The notes under the pieces are model-generated. The model saw only the letters and a program-made list of their open reading frames with translations, searched no databases and was not told the DNA's origin. From NCBI GenBank assembly GCA_937876225.1, contig CALFIC010000018.1, positions 1-55,087 on the forward strand: a stretch of DNA of 55,087 nucleotides, given 5' to 3'. The position numbers were made by a program, and so were the translations under genes. Source of the stretch: an uncultured Chloroflexota bacterium. Its GTDB lineage: Bacteria; Chloroflexota; Chloroflexia; Chloroflexales; Roseiflexaceae. Shown here in pieces: positions 31,270 to 40,317 of this stretch. Numbering within the stretch: position 1 is the first letter of the stretch; each line of letters starts with the position of its first letter.

Positions 31270-32514
31270 ATGCAGAATTGGTCGGGTCACCACACCTTTA
31301 CCGCCGCCCGCATCCATCACCCCACCACTATTGCCGAATTGCAACGAATTGTAGCGACCGCCACGCATTGCAAAGTAGTTGGTTCGGCCCACTCGTTCAA
31401 CGATATGGCTGATACTGCCGCCGATTTAATCCTCCTCGACCAACTCACCAGCGCCCCGGTGCTTGATGATGGGGCAGGCACGGTGACGGTTGCCGGTGGG
31501 ATGCGTTACGGCGAGCTGGCCTACTTTTTAGCAGATACTCGCTGGGCCTTGCACAACATGGCGTCGCTCCCCCATATCTCGATCGCCGGCACCATCGCCA
31601 CTGCCACCCACGGCTCGGGGGTGCGCCACGGCAATCTGGCGACGGCCGTGGTGGGGTTAGAGTTTGTGTTGGCCGACGGGAGTCTATTGCAGGTGAGCCG
31701 GGCTAGTCATGGGGACGATTTTGCCGGCATGGTCGTTCATTTGGGGGCGCTGGGGGTGGTTACACGGGTGACGTTGCGATTGGTGCCGCGGTTTGATATC
31801 CGTCAAGACCTCTACTTGGGGCTTGACTTCGCCACGGCTATGGCTAATTTCGATGCCATCATGAGCGCCAGTTATAGCGTCAGCCTGTTTACTGCGTGGC
31901 AGGGCGACGTGATTGACCAGATTTGGCGCAAAAGTCTACCCACAGAAATCGGCGATGTGCCTGCTACCTGGTACAGTGCGACGTGTGCCACGAGTGCCAT
32001 GCACCCCATTGCCAGCGTCAATGCCGACCCCTGCACCACCCAAATGGGCGTGGTGGGTCCATGGCATCTGCGCTTGCCCCACTTCAAACTCGAGTTTACG
32101 CCTAGTAACGGCGAAGAACTCCAGACGGAGTACTTTGTCGATCGTCGCGATGCGGTGGCGGCGCTCCAGGCGATTAAATCCATTCAGCATTTGATTGCGC
32201 CTATTTTGCATATTTCCGAAATTCGTACCATTGCGGCCGATGATTTGTGGCTAAGCATGCATTATCAGCGTGATAGTGTGGCGTTGCATTTTACGTGGAA
32301 AAAAATGTGGCCGCAGGTGAAGGAAGTGTTGCCGCACATCGAAGCAGCCTTGGCTCCGTTTGCACCACGGGCGCATTGGGGCAAGTTGTTTGTGATGCCG
32401 GCATCGCAGATACAGGCGGCCTACCCGCGCATGGCTGATTTTGTGCGCTTGCAACGTCAATTCGACCCGCACGCCAAATTCGCAAATGCCTATTTGGAGC
32501 GCTGCGGGTTGTAA
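31270..32514 (+). CDS. aldO: FAD-linked alditol oxidase
   Basis: AldO oxidises sugar alcohols such as xylitol and sorbitol to aldoses with O2, making H2O2. The 414-residue protein matches Streptomyces AldO throughout: VVGSAHSFND with the His that holds FAD covalently (His41), NMASLPHISIAGTIATATHGSG, and the active-site set EIRTIAAD, HFTWKK and HWGKLF (Glu, Arg, Thr and Lys of the known site). It is cytoplasmic by sequence. The ATG at 31270 follows AAAGGAATA and an extended -10. It stands alone between hydantoinase and LuxR genes; the H2O2 would require defence, and tpx lies 6 kb away. Confidence 0.92.
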   Translation: MQNWSGHHTFTAARIHHPTTIAELQRIVATATHCKVVGSAHSFNDMADTAADLILLDQLTSAPVLDDGAGTVTVAGGMRYGELAYFLADTRWALHNMASLPHISIAGTIATATHGSGVRHGNLATAVVGLEFVLADGSLLQVSRASHGDDFAGMVVHLGALGVVTRVTLRLVPRFDIRQDLYLGLDFATAMANFDAIMSASYSVSLFTAWQGDVIDQIWRKSLPTEIGDVPATWYSATCATSAMHPIASVNADPCTTQMGVVGPWHLRLPHFKLEFTPSNGEELQTEYFVDRRDAVAALQAIKSIQHLIAPILHISEIRTIAADDLWLSMHYQRDSVALHFTWKKMWPQVKEVLPHIEAALAPFAPRAHWGKLFVMPASQIQAAYPRMADFVRLQRQFDPHAKFANAYLERCGL

Positions 32515-32538
32515 GACAATGTGCGGTAGATAAATGAT

Positions 32539-32576
32539 ATAGCGGTGTACGGCATATTAGTGCGGTGCACCGCTAT
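32539..32576. terminator. hairpin between aldO and the LuxR regulator
   Basis: ATAGCGGTG / CACCGCTAT with a 20-nt loop, followed by TATTATT on the plus strand, lies between convergent genes. Confidence 0.55.
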
Positions 32577-32578
32577 TA

Positions 32579-33265
32579 TTATTCAAAACTCGTATTCTGA
32601 AATTGCTCGGCGTCAATCCAGCCCATTTTGATGGCTAATGTGACTATTTCGCTCCGACGATGCACATTGCATTTGCTCATGATGTTATCTAAATGGTGTT
32701 TGACGGTATGGGGACTCATTGCAAGCATAGTGGCGATTTGTTTGGTGCTCGCACCTTGTGCCAGGCACCCGACCACATCGAGCTCACGTTTGCTCAAAAT
32801 ATTCGGGCGTTGGCGTTTTTGTTGGGCTCGTTTGTTGAGGATGGCAAAATAGGCTTCGCGGTCATCATCGGCTGGGCGTGATTGCCGTAACTCATTGACG
32901 TGTTGGCGTAAGCGATGCGCCAAAATTGCCATATCACGGGCATTAATTGTGGGTGGGATGACATAACTGACCCCATAGGCGCTGGCCAACGCGCGTTGAT
33001 TGGGGGTGAGATTACCGATTAATGCCGTGGCGATATTGGGGGCGTATTGGTGCAACATGCTACATAACGTGATGCCATTGATTCCCGGTAATTGTTGTTC
33101 GATGACGACGGCGTGTGGGGTGGTGTGCTGGACAAATTGCAAGGCACTACTCGCATTGGCGGTAGTGCCTATCACCCGCCAGCCATCGACGCGCTGAATC
33201 AGCGCCTCGATGCCGGCAACGACCAATGGTTGACTATGGACGATGAGTAAATGGAATGCATGCAT
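32579..33265 (-). CDS. LuxR/NarL-type regulator with degenerate receiver
   Basis: The 228-residue protein has a receiver-like domain (1-120) and a C-terminal LuxR helix-turn-helix (about 152-212): ILSKRELDVVGCLAQGASTKQIA and SPHTVKHHLDNIMSKCNV. The receiver lacks the acidic pair (IVHSQP, with His10 and Ser11) and has Glu55 in place of the phosphoacceptor Asp (VVIEQQLPGING). Phosphorylation is therefore unlikely; Glu may mimic the active state. Its GluGly-free pocket suggests another input or constitutive activity. AAGGAGGA precedes the ATG. No sensor kinase adjoins it. Confidence 0.9.
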   Translation of the reverse strand: MHAFHLLIVHSQPLVVAGIEALIQRVDGWRVIGTTANASSALQFVQHTTPHAVVIEQQLPGINGITLCSMLHQYAPNIATALIGNLTPNQRALASAYGVSYVIPPTINARDMAILAHRLRQHVNELRQSRPADDDREAYFAILNKRAQQKRQRPNILSKRELDVVGCLAQGASTKQIATMLAMSPHTVKHHLDNIMSKCNVHRRSEIVTLAIKMGWIDAEQFQNTSFE

Positions 33266-33334
33266 AAATCCTCCTTGAGAGTACGTATGTATGGATTCAA
33301 AAAATCGTTCGTAGTATTTCGTTTTTGAGGAAAA

Positions 33335-34438
33335 CTAGCCAATGCTCCCTGGCAACAACCCCATCGGTAAGGGTTCGGGGCGCTCACAGGCGTATTGTGG
33401 TTCGATATGGTGTTGGTGGCTGGCGGCATCGTGGATGGCGTGCATCAACTCGAGTACATGGAGTGTCAATTCGCCGGAGGCGCGGTGGGGCAAGTTGTTG
33501 CGTACGGCATGGGCAATATCTGCCACGCCCACACCTCGACTATTGTCGGCATAGCCATGGGTCAAGGGCATTTCACGCCATTCGCTGTCGCCGACGCGCC
33601 GGACTTTGACGGGACCGCCAAAGGTGTTGGGGTCGGGGACGAGGATGCTGCCATGCGAACCGTAGATTTCGATGTTGGGCATGTGGTGGAAGTGCACATC
33701 GAAGCTGGTCACCAAGGTGGCAATCGGCCCACTGGCAAAATCGAGCACCCCGACCACGTGGGTGGGCACTTCGACATTGATAGTCTGGCCGTATTTGGGT
33801 TGGCTGGTGATGGTGCGGGTAGGGCGGGTCATGCGGGTGGTGCCACTGACGCGTTGCACGCCACCCAGCAGAGTGATCAAGGCGGTCAAGTAGTAGGGTC
33901 CCATGTCAAACATCGGCCCACCACCGATTTGATAATAAAAATCAGGATTGGGGTGCCATGATTCGTGCCCTGGGCAGAGCATAAAGGCACTGGCCGCCAC
34001 GGGGGTACCAATCCAACCATCATCGATGAGTTTACGGCAGGTTTGGATGCCGGCCCCGAGGAAGGTGTCGGGTGCGCCACCGACGCGCACGCCTTTGGCG
34101 GCGGCGGCATCGACCAGGGCGCGGCCATCGGCCAAACTAATGGTCAAGGGTTTTTCGTTGTAGACGTGCTTGCCCGCAGCCACCGCTTGGAAGGCCACGT
34201 CGGCGTGTGCGGCCGGGATGGTCAAATTGATGACGATGTCGATGTCTGGTGATGCGAGGAGCTCGGCCACACTCATGGCGGTAATGCCGTATTCGGCGGC
34301 CCGGGCTTGGGCGCTGGCCGGGTTGAGGTCGGCGCAGGCGACGATCGAATAATCGTTGAAGCGCGGGGCGTTTTTGAGATAAATACCGCTAATCGTGCCA
34401 CAGCCGATAATGCCGGCACGCAATGGCGACGTAGTCAT
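33335..34438 (-). CDS. Gfo/Idh/MocA family oxidoreductase
   Basis: The 367-residue NAD(P)-dependent dehydrogenase has the Rossmann motif GIIGCGTISGIY at the N-terminus, NLTIPAAHADVAFQAVAAGKHVYNEKP with the conserved EKP lysine, and GGGPMFDMGPYYLTALITLLG, typical of Gfo/Idh/MocA proteins acting on sugars or inositols. GGAG lies 6 nt before the ATG at 34438. A good promoter is present upstream. It ends 69 bp before the LuxR gene on the same strand. The substrate is unknown. Confidence 0.93.
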   Translation of the reverse strand: MTTSPLRAGIIGCGTISGIYLKNAPRFNDYSIVACADLNPASAQARAAEYGITAMSVAELLASPDIDIVINLTIPAAHADVAFQAVAAGKHVYNEKPLTISLADGRALVDAAAAKGVRVGGAPDTFLGAGIQTCRKLIDDGWIGTPVAASAFMLCPGHESWHPNPDFYYQIGGGPMFDMGPYYLTALITLLGGVQRVSGTTRMTRPTRTITSQPKYGQTINVEVPTHVVGVLDFASGPIATLVTSFDVHFHHMPNIEIYGSHGSILVPDPNTFGGPVKVRRVGDSEWREMPLTHGYADNSRGVGVADIAHAVRNNLPHRASGELTLHVLELMHAIHDAASHQHHIEPQYACERPEPLPMGLLPGSIG

Positions 34439-34472
34439 TGATTGCTCCATTAGCTATAGGTAAGTGTGCCAT

Positions 34473-34502
34473 ATTATAGCGCAAATTTTGGGGATTTATC
34501 AA
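34473..34502 (-). promoter_or_regulatory. promoter of Gfo/Idh gene
   Basis: Minus strand: TTGATA (34502-34497), an 18-bp spacer and TATAAT (34478-34473), 34 nt before the ATG. Confidence 0.72.
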
Positions 34503-34613
34503 TATGCAAAAACTATTGAAGCGTGCATCCTTCACTTCATACTTCATGCTTCCTCATTCCAACTTCAAAAGATGATTTTAGCTATTTTTTCGTAAATAAG
34601 TGTCGTTTTTTCG

Positions 34614-34642
34614 TTGATACACATGCGAGAGCATAGTAGAAT
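34614..34642 (+). promoter_or_regulatory. promoter of aroK-aroB
   Basis: TTGATA (34614-34619), an exact 17-bp spacer and TAGAAT (34637-34642), 30 nt before the aroK ATG. Confidence 0.75.
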
Positions 34643-34672
34643 AGAAAGAATATCGGTTGGGGAGTGTGTGGT

Positions 34673-35236
34673 ATGAACGGCGGAGTGCGGCAACAAGGCA
34701 GTATTGTGTTGATCGGGCTAAGTGGCTCGGGCAAATCAACGGTGGGGCGCTATTTGGCGACCCGCCTTAATTACCCGTTGCATGATACCGATGCCATCAT
34801 CGAAGCCGAAACCGGCCAAAGTGCTGCCGATATTTTTGCCAGCCGAGGTGAAGTTGCCTTTCGTGCCCTCGAAAGCGCCGTGTTGCGCCGCGTATTGGCG
34901 ACCCCGCCAGCAGTGATTGCTACTGGTGGCGGTATCGTGACGGTCCCGGCGAATTGCGAAGTCATCCGTGAACAGGCCTTTGTGGTGTGGTTGGACGCCA
35001 CAAGTAACGCCATCATTGCGCGCATTTCGAATCACCGCCAGCCGCGCCCATTGCTCCAAGGTGATAATCCTCATGAGCGCCTTGAACAGATGCGCCAAAA
35101 ACGCGCCAGCCTTTATCGTGCCATTGCCGATTTACATATTTTGACCGATGGGATCCATGCTAGCGCCGTAGCCGCCCGCATTGCTATGTTGTTACCAGCG
35201 TTTTATGGTGCCCCGCAGGAGGATCCCCATGAATGA
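34673..35236 (+). CDS. aroK: shikimate kinase
   Basis: AroK phosphorylates shikimate at the 3-hydroxyl in the chorismate pathway. The 187-residue protein has Walker A GLSGSGKSTVGRYLA, the shikimate-binding DTDAIIEAETGQS, GEVAFRALE, the ATGGGIV loop, and the lid arginine in QPRPLL. The start at ATG 34673 fits GGGGAG upstream; a GTG at 34664 is possible. The last 8 bp overlap aroB, so the pair is translationally coupled. Confidence 0.95.
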   Translation: MNGGVRQQGSIVLIGLSGSGKSTVGRYLATRLNYPLHDTDAIIEAETGQSAADIFASRGEVAFRALESAVLRRVLATPPAVIATGGGIVTVPANCEVIREQAFVVWLDATSNAIIARISNHRQPRPLLQGDNPHERLEQMRQKRASLYRAIADLHILTDGIHASAVAARIAMLLPAFYGAPQEDPHE

Positions 35237-36299
35237 TTTTCTTCAAGTGACTGTCGGCCTTGGCTACCCGGTCATAGTGGGCGTAGATTGCTGGCCAAAA
35301 TTAGACTCATATCTTGAGCAACTTGGTTTAAATGGTCGTGTGCATATTGTTGCCGACCAACACTTGCAGGCGGTGGCAACACAGCTCCGGGCATCGTGTG
35401 GTGATACGACGACCCTATTGATTTTGCCAGGAGGCGAAGCGAGCAAAGACAGCGCCACCTTGATGGCTATCTACGATCACCTCTTGCAGCACCGCGTCGA
35501 ACGGAGCGATATCCTGGTGGCCTTGGGTGGTGGCGTGATTGGCGATGTGGCCGGCTTTGCCGCGGCCACCATCGTGCGCGGGATTGCCTGTGTGCAGATG
35601 CCCACCACCTTGCTGGCCATGGTTGATAGCGCCGTCGGGGGTAAGACCGGTATCAATCACCCCTTGGGCAAAAACATGATTGGCGCATTCCATCAACCCC
35701 GTCTGGTGTTGGCCGATGTCAATCTGCTCAAAACCTTGCCTACTCGCGAACTCGCCGCTGGTTGGGCCGAAGCCATCAAACACGGCGTGATTCGCGATGC
35801 TCAGCTCTTTGCTGACTTGGCCCACGCCGACCCGCACCAAGCGTTTTTTGATGCTCCGTTGGTGCGGCGGGCTGTGGCGGTCAAGGTCGATGTGGTCAAC
35901 ATCGACGAGCGTGAGCAAGCCGAACGGATGCTGCTCAATTATGGGCATACCGTTGGTCATGCCCTCGAACAATTGTTGGGGTATGGCGTGCTCCTCCACG
36001 GCGAAGCCGTGGCAATTGGGATGCAAGTCGAAGCCCGTCTCGCGCATGCCATCGGGCTGTGTGATGCCGAGCTTATCCAGCGCCAACACGCTATTTTGAC
36101 GCATTACCAGCTCCCTACCACTATCCCGCAGGGTATTACGGTGCCACAACTGCTCGAGGTAATGCACCGTGACAAAAAGGTCCAAGCTGGACAGTTGCGT
36201 TGGGCCTTGCCACGTACCATTGGCCATGCCGAAATTGTGCGAAATGTGCCGATTGCAACGGTGCAATCAGTGCTGTCAACACTGATTGCAGAGGGATAA
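35229..36299 (+). CDS. aroB: 3-dehydroquinate synthase
   Basis: AroB makes 3-dehydroquinate from DAHP with NAD and a divalent metal (second step of the shikimate pathway). The 356-residue protein has LGGGVIGDVAGFAAAT, the MPTTLLAMVDSAVGGKTGIN signature, EAIKHGVIRD and the metal ligands in GHTVGHALEQ and LHGEAVAIGM. AGGAGG lies 5 nt before the ATG at 35229. It is the distal gene of aroK-aroB. Confidence 0.96.
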   Translation: MNDFLQVTVGLGYPVIVGVDCWPKLDSYLEQLGLNGRVHIVADQHLQAVATQLRASCGDTTTLLILPGGEASKDSATLMAIYDHLLQHRVERSDILVALGGGVIGDVAGFAAATIVRGIACVQMPTTLLAMVDSAVGGKTGINHPLGKNMIGAFHQPRLVLADVNLLKTLPTRELAAGWAEAIKHGVIRDAQLFADLAHADPHQAFFDAPLVRRAVAVKVDVVNIDEREQAERMLLNYGHTVGHALEQLLGYGVLLHGEAVAIGMQVEARLAHAIGLCDAELIQRQHAILTHYQLPTTIPQGITVPQLLEVMHRDKKVQAGQLRWALPRTIGHAEIVRNVPIATVQSVLSTLIAEG

Positions 36300-36329
36300 A
36301 ATGATTTAATACAGTTTTTATAGAAATAA

Positions 36330-36359
36330 TTGGCGTATATCTGCTATCTTTGGTATAGT
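36330..36359 (+). promoter_or_regulatory. promoter of the sufR/suf operon
   Basis: TTGGCG (36330-36335), an 18-bp spacer and TATAGT (36354-36359) preceded by TGG, 27 nt before the sufR ATG. Confidence 0.7.
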
Positions 36360-36386
36360 GTATGGGAGAGAGAAAGGGGTGAGGTT

Positions 36387-37034
36387 ATGCAATCTACACC
36401 ATTTTCGGCAGATTCATCAGTTGGCCAGATTTTGACTTTTTTGCAACGCAATGGTGAAGCCACCATTCGCGAGCTCGAAGTCGAATTAGGTGTGAGTACC
36501 ACTGCAGTCCGCGAGCATTTGATTAATCTCGATGCCCGGGGTTACATTGCGACCCGTTTGATTCGCAATGGGCGTGGGCGGCCGCGGATTGTCTACTCGT
36601 TGACCGAACAGGCCCGTGATGTCTTCCCGCGTAGCTACGACACGTTGGTGACGGTATTGCTTGACGAGATTGCGCGCCAACAAGGTGAGCAAGGGTTGAC
36701 GCAATTGCTCGACAGCGTGAGTGAGCGTTTGGCGGAAGGGTATCAGCGCACCGGCAAAAGTGACCTCGAGAGTCGGATGAGCAATGTCCAAAAAATGATG
36801 GAAGCACGGGGGATCCCGGTTGAAATCCAGCCGGACTCACATGGTTTCACCTTTTATGCCTGCCCTTACCACGAAGTTGCCTTGGAGCATGCTGGGGTTT
36901 GTGCCATGGAAAAGCACATGCTTGAGCAAGTATTGGGGCATTCCATCAACAACGACACATCGATTCGGTCGGGGTCGCGAGTGTGTAGTTTTTCGGTAGC
37001 CACGGGCGACAATACCATTGCGCTCGTTGAATAA
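36387..37034 (+). CDS. sufR: SufR-type Fe-S cluster biogenesis repressor
   Basis: The 215-residue protein has an N-terminal winged helix (EATIRELEVELGVSTTAVREHL, about 24-45) and a C-terminal cysteine region: Cys159 (FYACPYHE), Cys172 (GVCAMEKHML) and Cys200. In cyanobacterial SufR four cysteines spaced C-x12-C-x13-C-x14-C bind an Fe-S cluster that controls repression; here the x12 pair is kept, the third position is Ser/His (GHSIN), and the last Cys is shifted by one. It leads the suf operon 61 bp before sufC, so autoregulation of the whole cluster is likely. The ATG at 36387 follows GGGGTGAGG. Confidence 0.88.
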   Translation: MQSTPFSADSSVGQILTFLQRNGEATIRELEVELGVSTTAVREHLINLDARGYIATRLIRNGRGRPRIVYSLTEQARDVFPRSYDTLVTVLLDEIARQQGEQGLTQLLDSVSERLAEGYQRTGKSDLESRMSNVQKMMEARGIPVEIQPDSHGFTFYACPYHEVALEHAGVCAMEKHMLEQVLGHSINNDTSIRSGSRVCSFSVATGDNTIALVE

Positions 37035-37095
37035 ACGTCTACAACGGGTCTATTTATTCGTCTAAATTTCGTTTAATTAAGGAGTCAGTGTTTCA

Positions 37096-37878
37096 ATGGA
37101 ATTGGTCATCAAAGACTTACATGCCAATATTGGCGATAAAGAAATCCTCAAGGGTGTCAATTTGACCGTTACCCCCGGCACGATTCATGCCATCATGGGA
37201 CCGAACGGCAGTGGCAAAAGTACTCTTTCGAATACCATCATGGGGCATCCTTCCTACACCGTCACCAGCGGTGAAGTATGGTACAAGGGCCAAAACGTCC
37301 TTGAACTCCCCGTTGATGAGCGCGCCAAATTGGGGTTGTTTTTGGCATTCCAATACCCCGTATCGATCCCCGGCGTGACCGTTGCCAACTTCTTGCGCGC
37401 CGCCGTCAATGCCCACCGCTCGGTGGCTGGCAAAGACACCCGCGAGACGGCCATCCCCATGGCCCAATTCCGCAAAGAAATCCGCGAAAAAATGTCTGCC
37501 CTCGGTGTCGACGATGGCTTTGCACGGCGCTACTTGAACGATGGTTTCAGTGGTGGTGAAAAGAAGCGCGTCGAGATTTTGCAGATGTCGATGCTCAAAC
37601 CATCGATGGCCATCATGGACGAAACCGACTCCGGGCTCGATATCGACGCCCTCAAAGTGGTGTCACAAGGGGTCAACACCTTGTTGGGTCAAAACCCTGA
37701 CATGGGCGTCTTGGTGATTACCCACTATCAACGCTTGCTCAACTACATCAAACCGAACCGCGTGTCGGTAATGATGGAAGGGCGTATCGTGCGCGAAGGC
37801 GGTCCTGAATTGGCCCTCGAGCTCGAAGAGCGTGGCTACGACTTCATCAGGGAGGAAGTGTTCGGCAATGCTAACTAA
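37096..37878 (+). CDS. sufC: Fe-S cluster assembly ATPase SufC
   Basis: SufC is the ABC-type ATPase of the SufBCD scaffold. The 260-residue protein has Walker A GPNGSGKST (35-43), the signature FSGGEKKRVEI, Walker B MAIMDETDSGLDIDALK and the switch H in VLVITHYQRLL. These are the normal SufC motifs (ETDSGLD is diagnostic). AAGGAG precedes the ATG. Its end overlaps sufD by 11 bp. Confidence 0.97.
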   Translation: MELVIKDLHANIGDKEILKGVNLTVTPGTIHAIMGPNGSGKSTLSNTIMGHPSYTVTSGEVWYKGQNVLELPVDERAKLGLFLAFQYPVSIPGVTVANFLRAAVNAHRSVAGKDTRETAIPMAQFRKEIREKMSALGVDDGFARRYLNDGFSGGEKKRVEILQMSMLKPSMAIMDETDSGLDIDALKVVSQGVNTLLGQNPDMGVLVITHYQRLLNYIKPNRVSVMMEGRIVREGGPELALELEERGYDFIREEVFGNAN

Positions 37879-39049
37879 GCTCCCTGTGATTGCGGCGTTG
37901 ACCGCACAAGATATTGTGGTAGCGAGTGAACCCACCTGGCTCCAGCAATGGCGCCAAGCGGCGTGGCAACATGTCAATGAAGGTGCAGCTCCGTTGTGGC
38001 GCCGCACCGATTTGACGGCGTATGCCTTGGCTGACATGGAGTTTACTGCGACGGCCAGCGAATCCCAGCTTGGCAGCGCCATCCCTGATGGTGTGGTGGT
38101 GATGCCACTCAGCCAAGCCGTGCGTGAGCACGGTGATTTGGTCAAGGCCCACCTCGGTAGTGCGGTTGCCTTTAATGCGAGCAAATATGCCGCATTGAAT
38201 GCTGCTACCTGGCGCGATGGTTGGTTCGTTTATGTCCCCAAAAACTACGAAGCAAGTGTGCCATTACACCTACTCCAAGGTTTTGGTGCCGGCAACACGC
38301 TCGTTGCCCGCAATTTGGTGGTGCTCGAACGGGGCGCGCAATTGTCACTCATCGAACAATACGCCGGTGACGGTGGTCCGTTTGCGGTGGTGGCAAGTGA
38401 GCTCATCCTTGGTGATGGGGCCACGCTGCAGTACACCAGCATGCAGACCTGGGGCGCCAACGTCCACCACATGGGACACCAAGTCGCTAAGGTTGGTAAT
38501 GATGCCACGATTGTCTGGACGGCGGTCAACACCGGTGCCGCCCATCAACACATCGACGCCGAAACTAACTTGGTAGGCAATGGCTCACGGGTCAATTGGA
38601 CGGCGGCTACGGTGGCCGGTGAAGGTCAACGCTTGTTGACGGCGCCATGGTTGCGCCACGTCGGTCGGGCCACCGAAGCCCACATGGACTTCAAGACGGT
38701 GGTCAAAGGCAGTGGGTATGCCACATTTGATGGCATGATCAAAATCGAAGGTGGTAGTACCGATACGGTAACCCGTCTCGAAGAACATGCCTTGCATTTG
38801 TCTCCCCAAGCACGGAGCGACTCTATTCCGGGACTCAAGATTGACACCAACAACGTGCAAAAAGCCGGCCACGCCTCGACTAGTGGCGAAGTTGACGACG
38901 AGCAGTTGTTTTATATGCAGGCCCGTGGTATTCCCAAATCCGATGCGGTACATATGATTGTAATGGGCTTTTTTGAGTCTGTACTCGATCGTATTCCGCT
39001 CGATACATTGCGTGAACAAGTCACGGCAGACATTGCTGCCCGGATCTAG
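37868..39049 (+). CDS. sufD: Fe-S cluster assembly protein SufD
   Basis: SufD pairs with SufB in the Fe-S scaffold. The 393-residue protein shows the SufB/SufD beta-helix core: FVYVPKNYEASVPLHLLQGF, VLERGAQLSLIEQYAG, and the C-terminal HASTSGEVDDEQLFYMQARGI with the conserved His, which bridges to SufB. The ATG at 37868 overlaps the sufC stop, so translation is coupled. It is more compact than E. coli SufD (423). Confidence 0.95.
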   Translation: MLTKLPVIAALTAQDIVVASEPTWLQQWRQAAWQHVNEGAAPLWRRTDLTAYALADMEFTATASESQLGSAIPDGVVVMPLSQAVREHGDLVKAHLGSAVAFNASKYAALNAATWRDGWFVYVPKNYEASVPLHLLQGFGAGNTLVARNLVVLERGAQLSLIEQYAGDGGPFAVVASELILGDGATLQYTSMQTWGANVHHMGHQVAKVGNDATIVWTAVNTGAAHQHIDAETNLVGNGSRVNWTAATVAGEGQRLLTAPWLRHVGRATEAHMDFKTVVKGSGYATFDGMIKIEGGSTDTVTRLEEHALHLSPQARSDSIPGLKIDTNNVQKAGHASTSGEVDDEQLFYMQARGIPKSDAVHMIVMGFFESVLDRIPLDTLREQVTADIAARI

Positions 39050-39070
39050 TCACGCGGTAAAGGCACGCTC

Positions 39071-40300
39071 ATGATCAAGGCGCCGTTTGATGTGGCTACT
39101 ATTCGTAGTCAGTTTCCGATTTTGCAGTTGCCCAGTGAGCGCCCGGTGGCGTTTCTTGATAGTGCCTCATCGTCGCAAAAACCGGAAGCGGTGATTGCGG
39201 CGTTGGCGGACTATTACCGCACCACCAACGCCAATGTGCATCGTGGCGTGTACCAGTTGAGTGAACAAGCCACGTTCGAATTCGAACGGGCGCGTGGGCG
39301 AGTGGCGTTGTTTATCAACGCCTCACACCACCGCGAAGTGATTTTTACCCGTAATACTACCGAAGCCATTAATTTGGTGGCCCAGGCCTGGGGTGGGAGT
39401 AATCTGCGGCCTGGTGATGTGATTTTGGTTAGCCAAATGGAACATCATTCCAACATCGTACCGTGGCAACTGATTGCTCAACGCACCGGGGCCGTGTTGC
39501 GGGCTATCCCTATCGATTCCCAAGGACGCTTGGTGTTGGACGACATCGATACCCTGCTCCAAGGGGTCAAGATGCTCGCCATCACCCATCAATCCAACGT
39601 ACTCGGGACGATTAATCCCGTCGCCGATTTGGCGCGCAAAGCGCATGCGGTAGGGGCGTTGGTGTTGGTAGATGGTGCCCAAAGCGTCCCACACATGCCG
39701 GTAGATGTGCAGGCCTTGGATATCGACTTTTTGGCGTTTAGTGGCCACAAAATGGTAGGACCAACCGGTGTAGGCGTGTTGTGGGGCCGCAAAGCCTTGC
39801 TCGACGCCATGCCGCCCTTCCTCGGTGGTGGCTCGATGATCAAAACCGTGACCATCGAATCATCGACGTATGCCGATGTACCGGCGCGCTTCGAGGCAGG
39901 CACGCCGATGATTGGCGAAGCCATCGCACTGGGTGCGGCGGTGACCTATCTGATGGACATTGGGATGGCCAATATTGCGGCTTACGAGCATCAGTTGAGT
40001 GCGTATCTCATCGAGCGCCTCGACGAAGTGCCCGAAGTGACGTGGTATGGGCCACCAGTAGGTGCCGACCGTGGTGCCATGGCGGCGTTTAGTATGACCG
40101 GGGTGCACCCCCACGATATCGCCCAGATTCTCGATAGCGAGGGTGTGGCAGTGCGGGCGGGGCACCATTGTACGCAACCACTGCATGCGGCGCTGGATGT
40201 GCCCTCTTCGGTACGGGCTTCGTGTTATCTGTATACCAACACCCACGACATCGACCGACTGGTGCGTGGGTTGAGCAAAGTGAAGCAATTGTTCGGCTAG
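39071..40300 (+). CDS. sufS: cysteine desulfurase, group II
   Basis: SufS removes sulfur from cysteine as a persulfide for the Suf scaffold, using PLP. The 409-residue protein has the PLP lysine in FSGHKMVGPTGVG, FTRNTTEAINLVA, MEHHSNIVPW, and the catalytic cysteine in VRAGHHCTQPLH (group II loop). It is in the middle of the suf operon, directly before sufU, its usual zinc-dependent sulfur acceptor. Confidence 0.96.
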   Translation: MIKAPFDVATIRSQFPILQLPSERPVAFLDSASSSQKPEAVIAALADYYRTTNANVHRGVYQLSEQATFEFERARGRVALFINASHHREVIFTRNTTEAINLVAQAWGGSNLRPGDVILVSQMEHHSNIVPWQLIAQRTGAVLRAIPIDSQGRLVLDDIDTLLQGVKMLAITHQSNVLGTINPVADLARKAHAVGALVLVDGAQSVPHMPVDVQALDIDFLAFSGHKMVGPTGVGVLWGRKALLDAMPPFLGGGSMIKTVTIESSTYADVPARFEAGTPMIGEAIALGAAVTYLMDIGMANIAAYEHQLSAYLIERLDEVPEVTWYGPPVGADRGAMAAFSMTGVHPHDIAQILDSEGVAVRAGHHCTQPLHAALDVPSSVRASCYLYTNTHDIDRLVRGLSKVKQLFG

Positions 40301-40317
40301 AAATTCAGGGGATACCT

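Noticed and set aside
35415..36266. A 283-codon minus-strand frame opposite aroB
   Set aside because: It is His/Gln/Gly-rich with no motif, and aroB on the plus strand is unambiguous.
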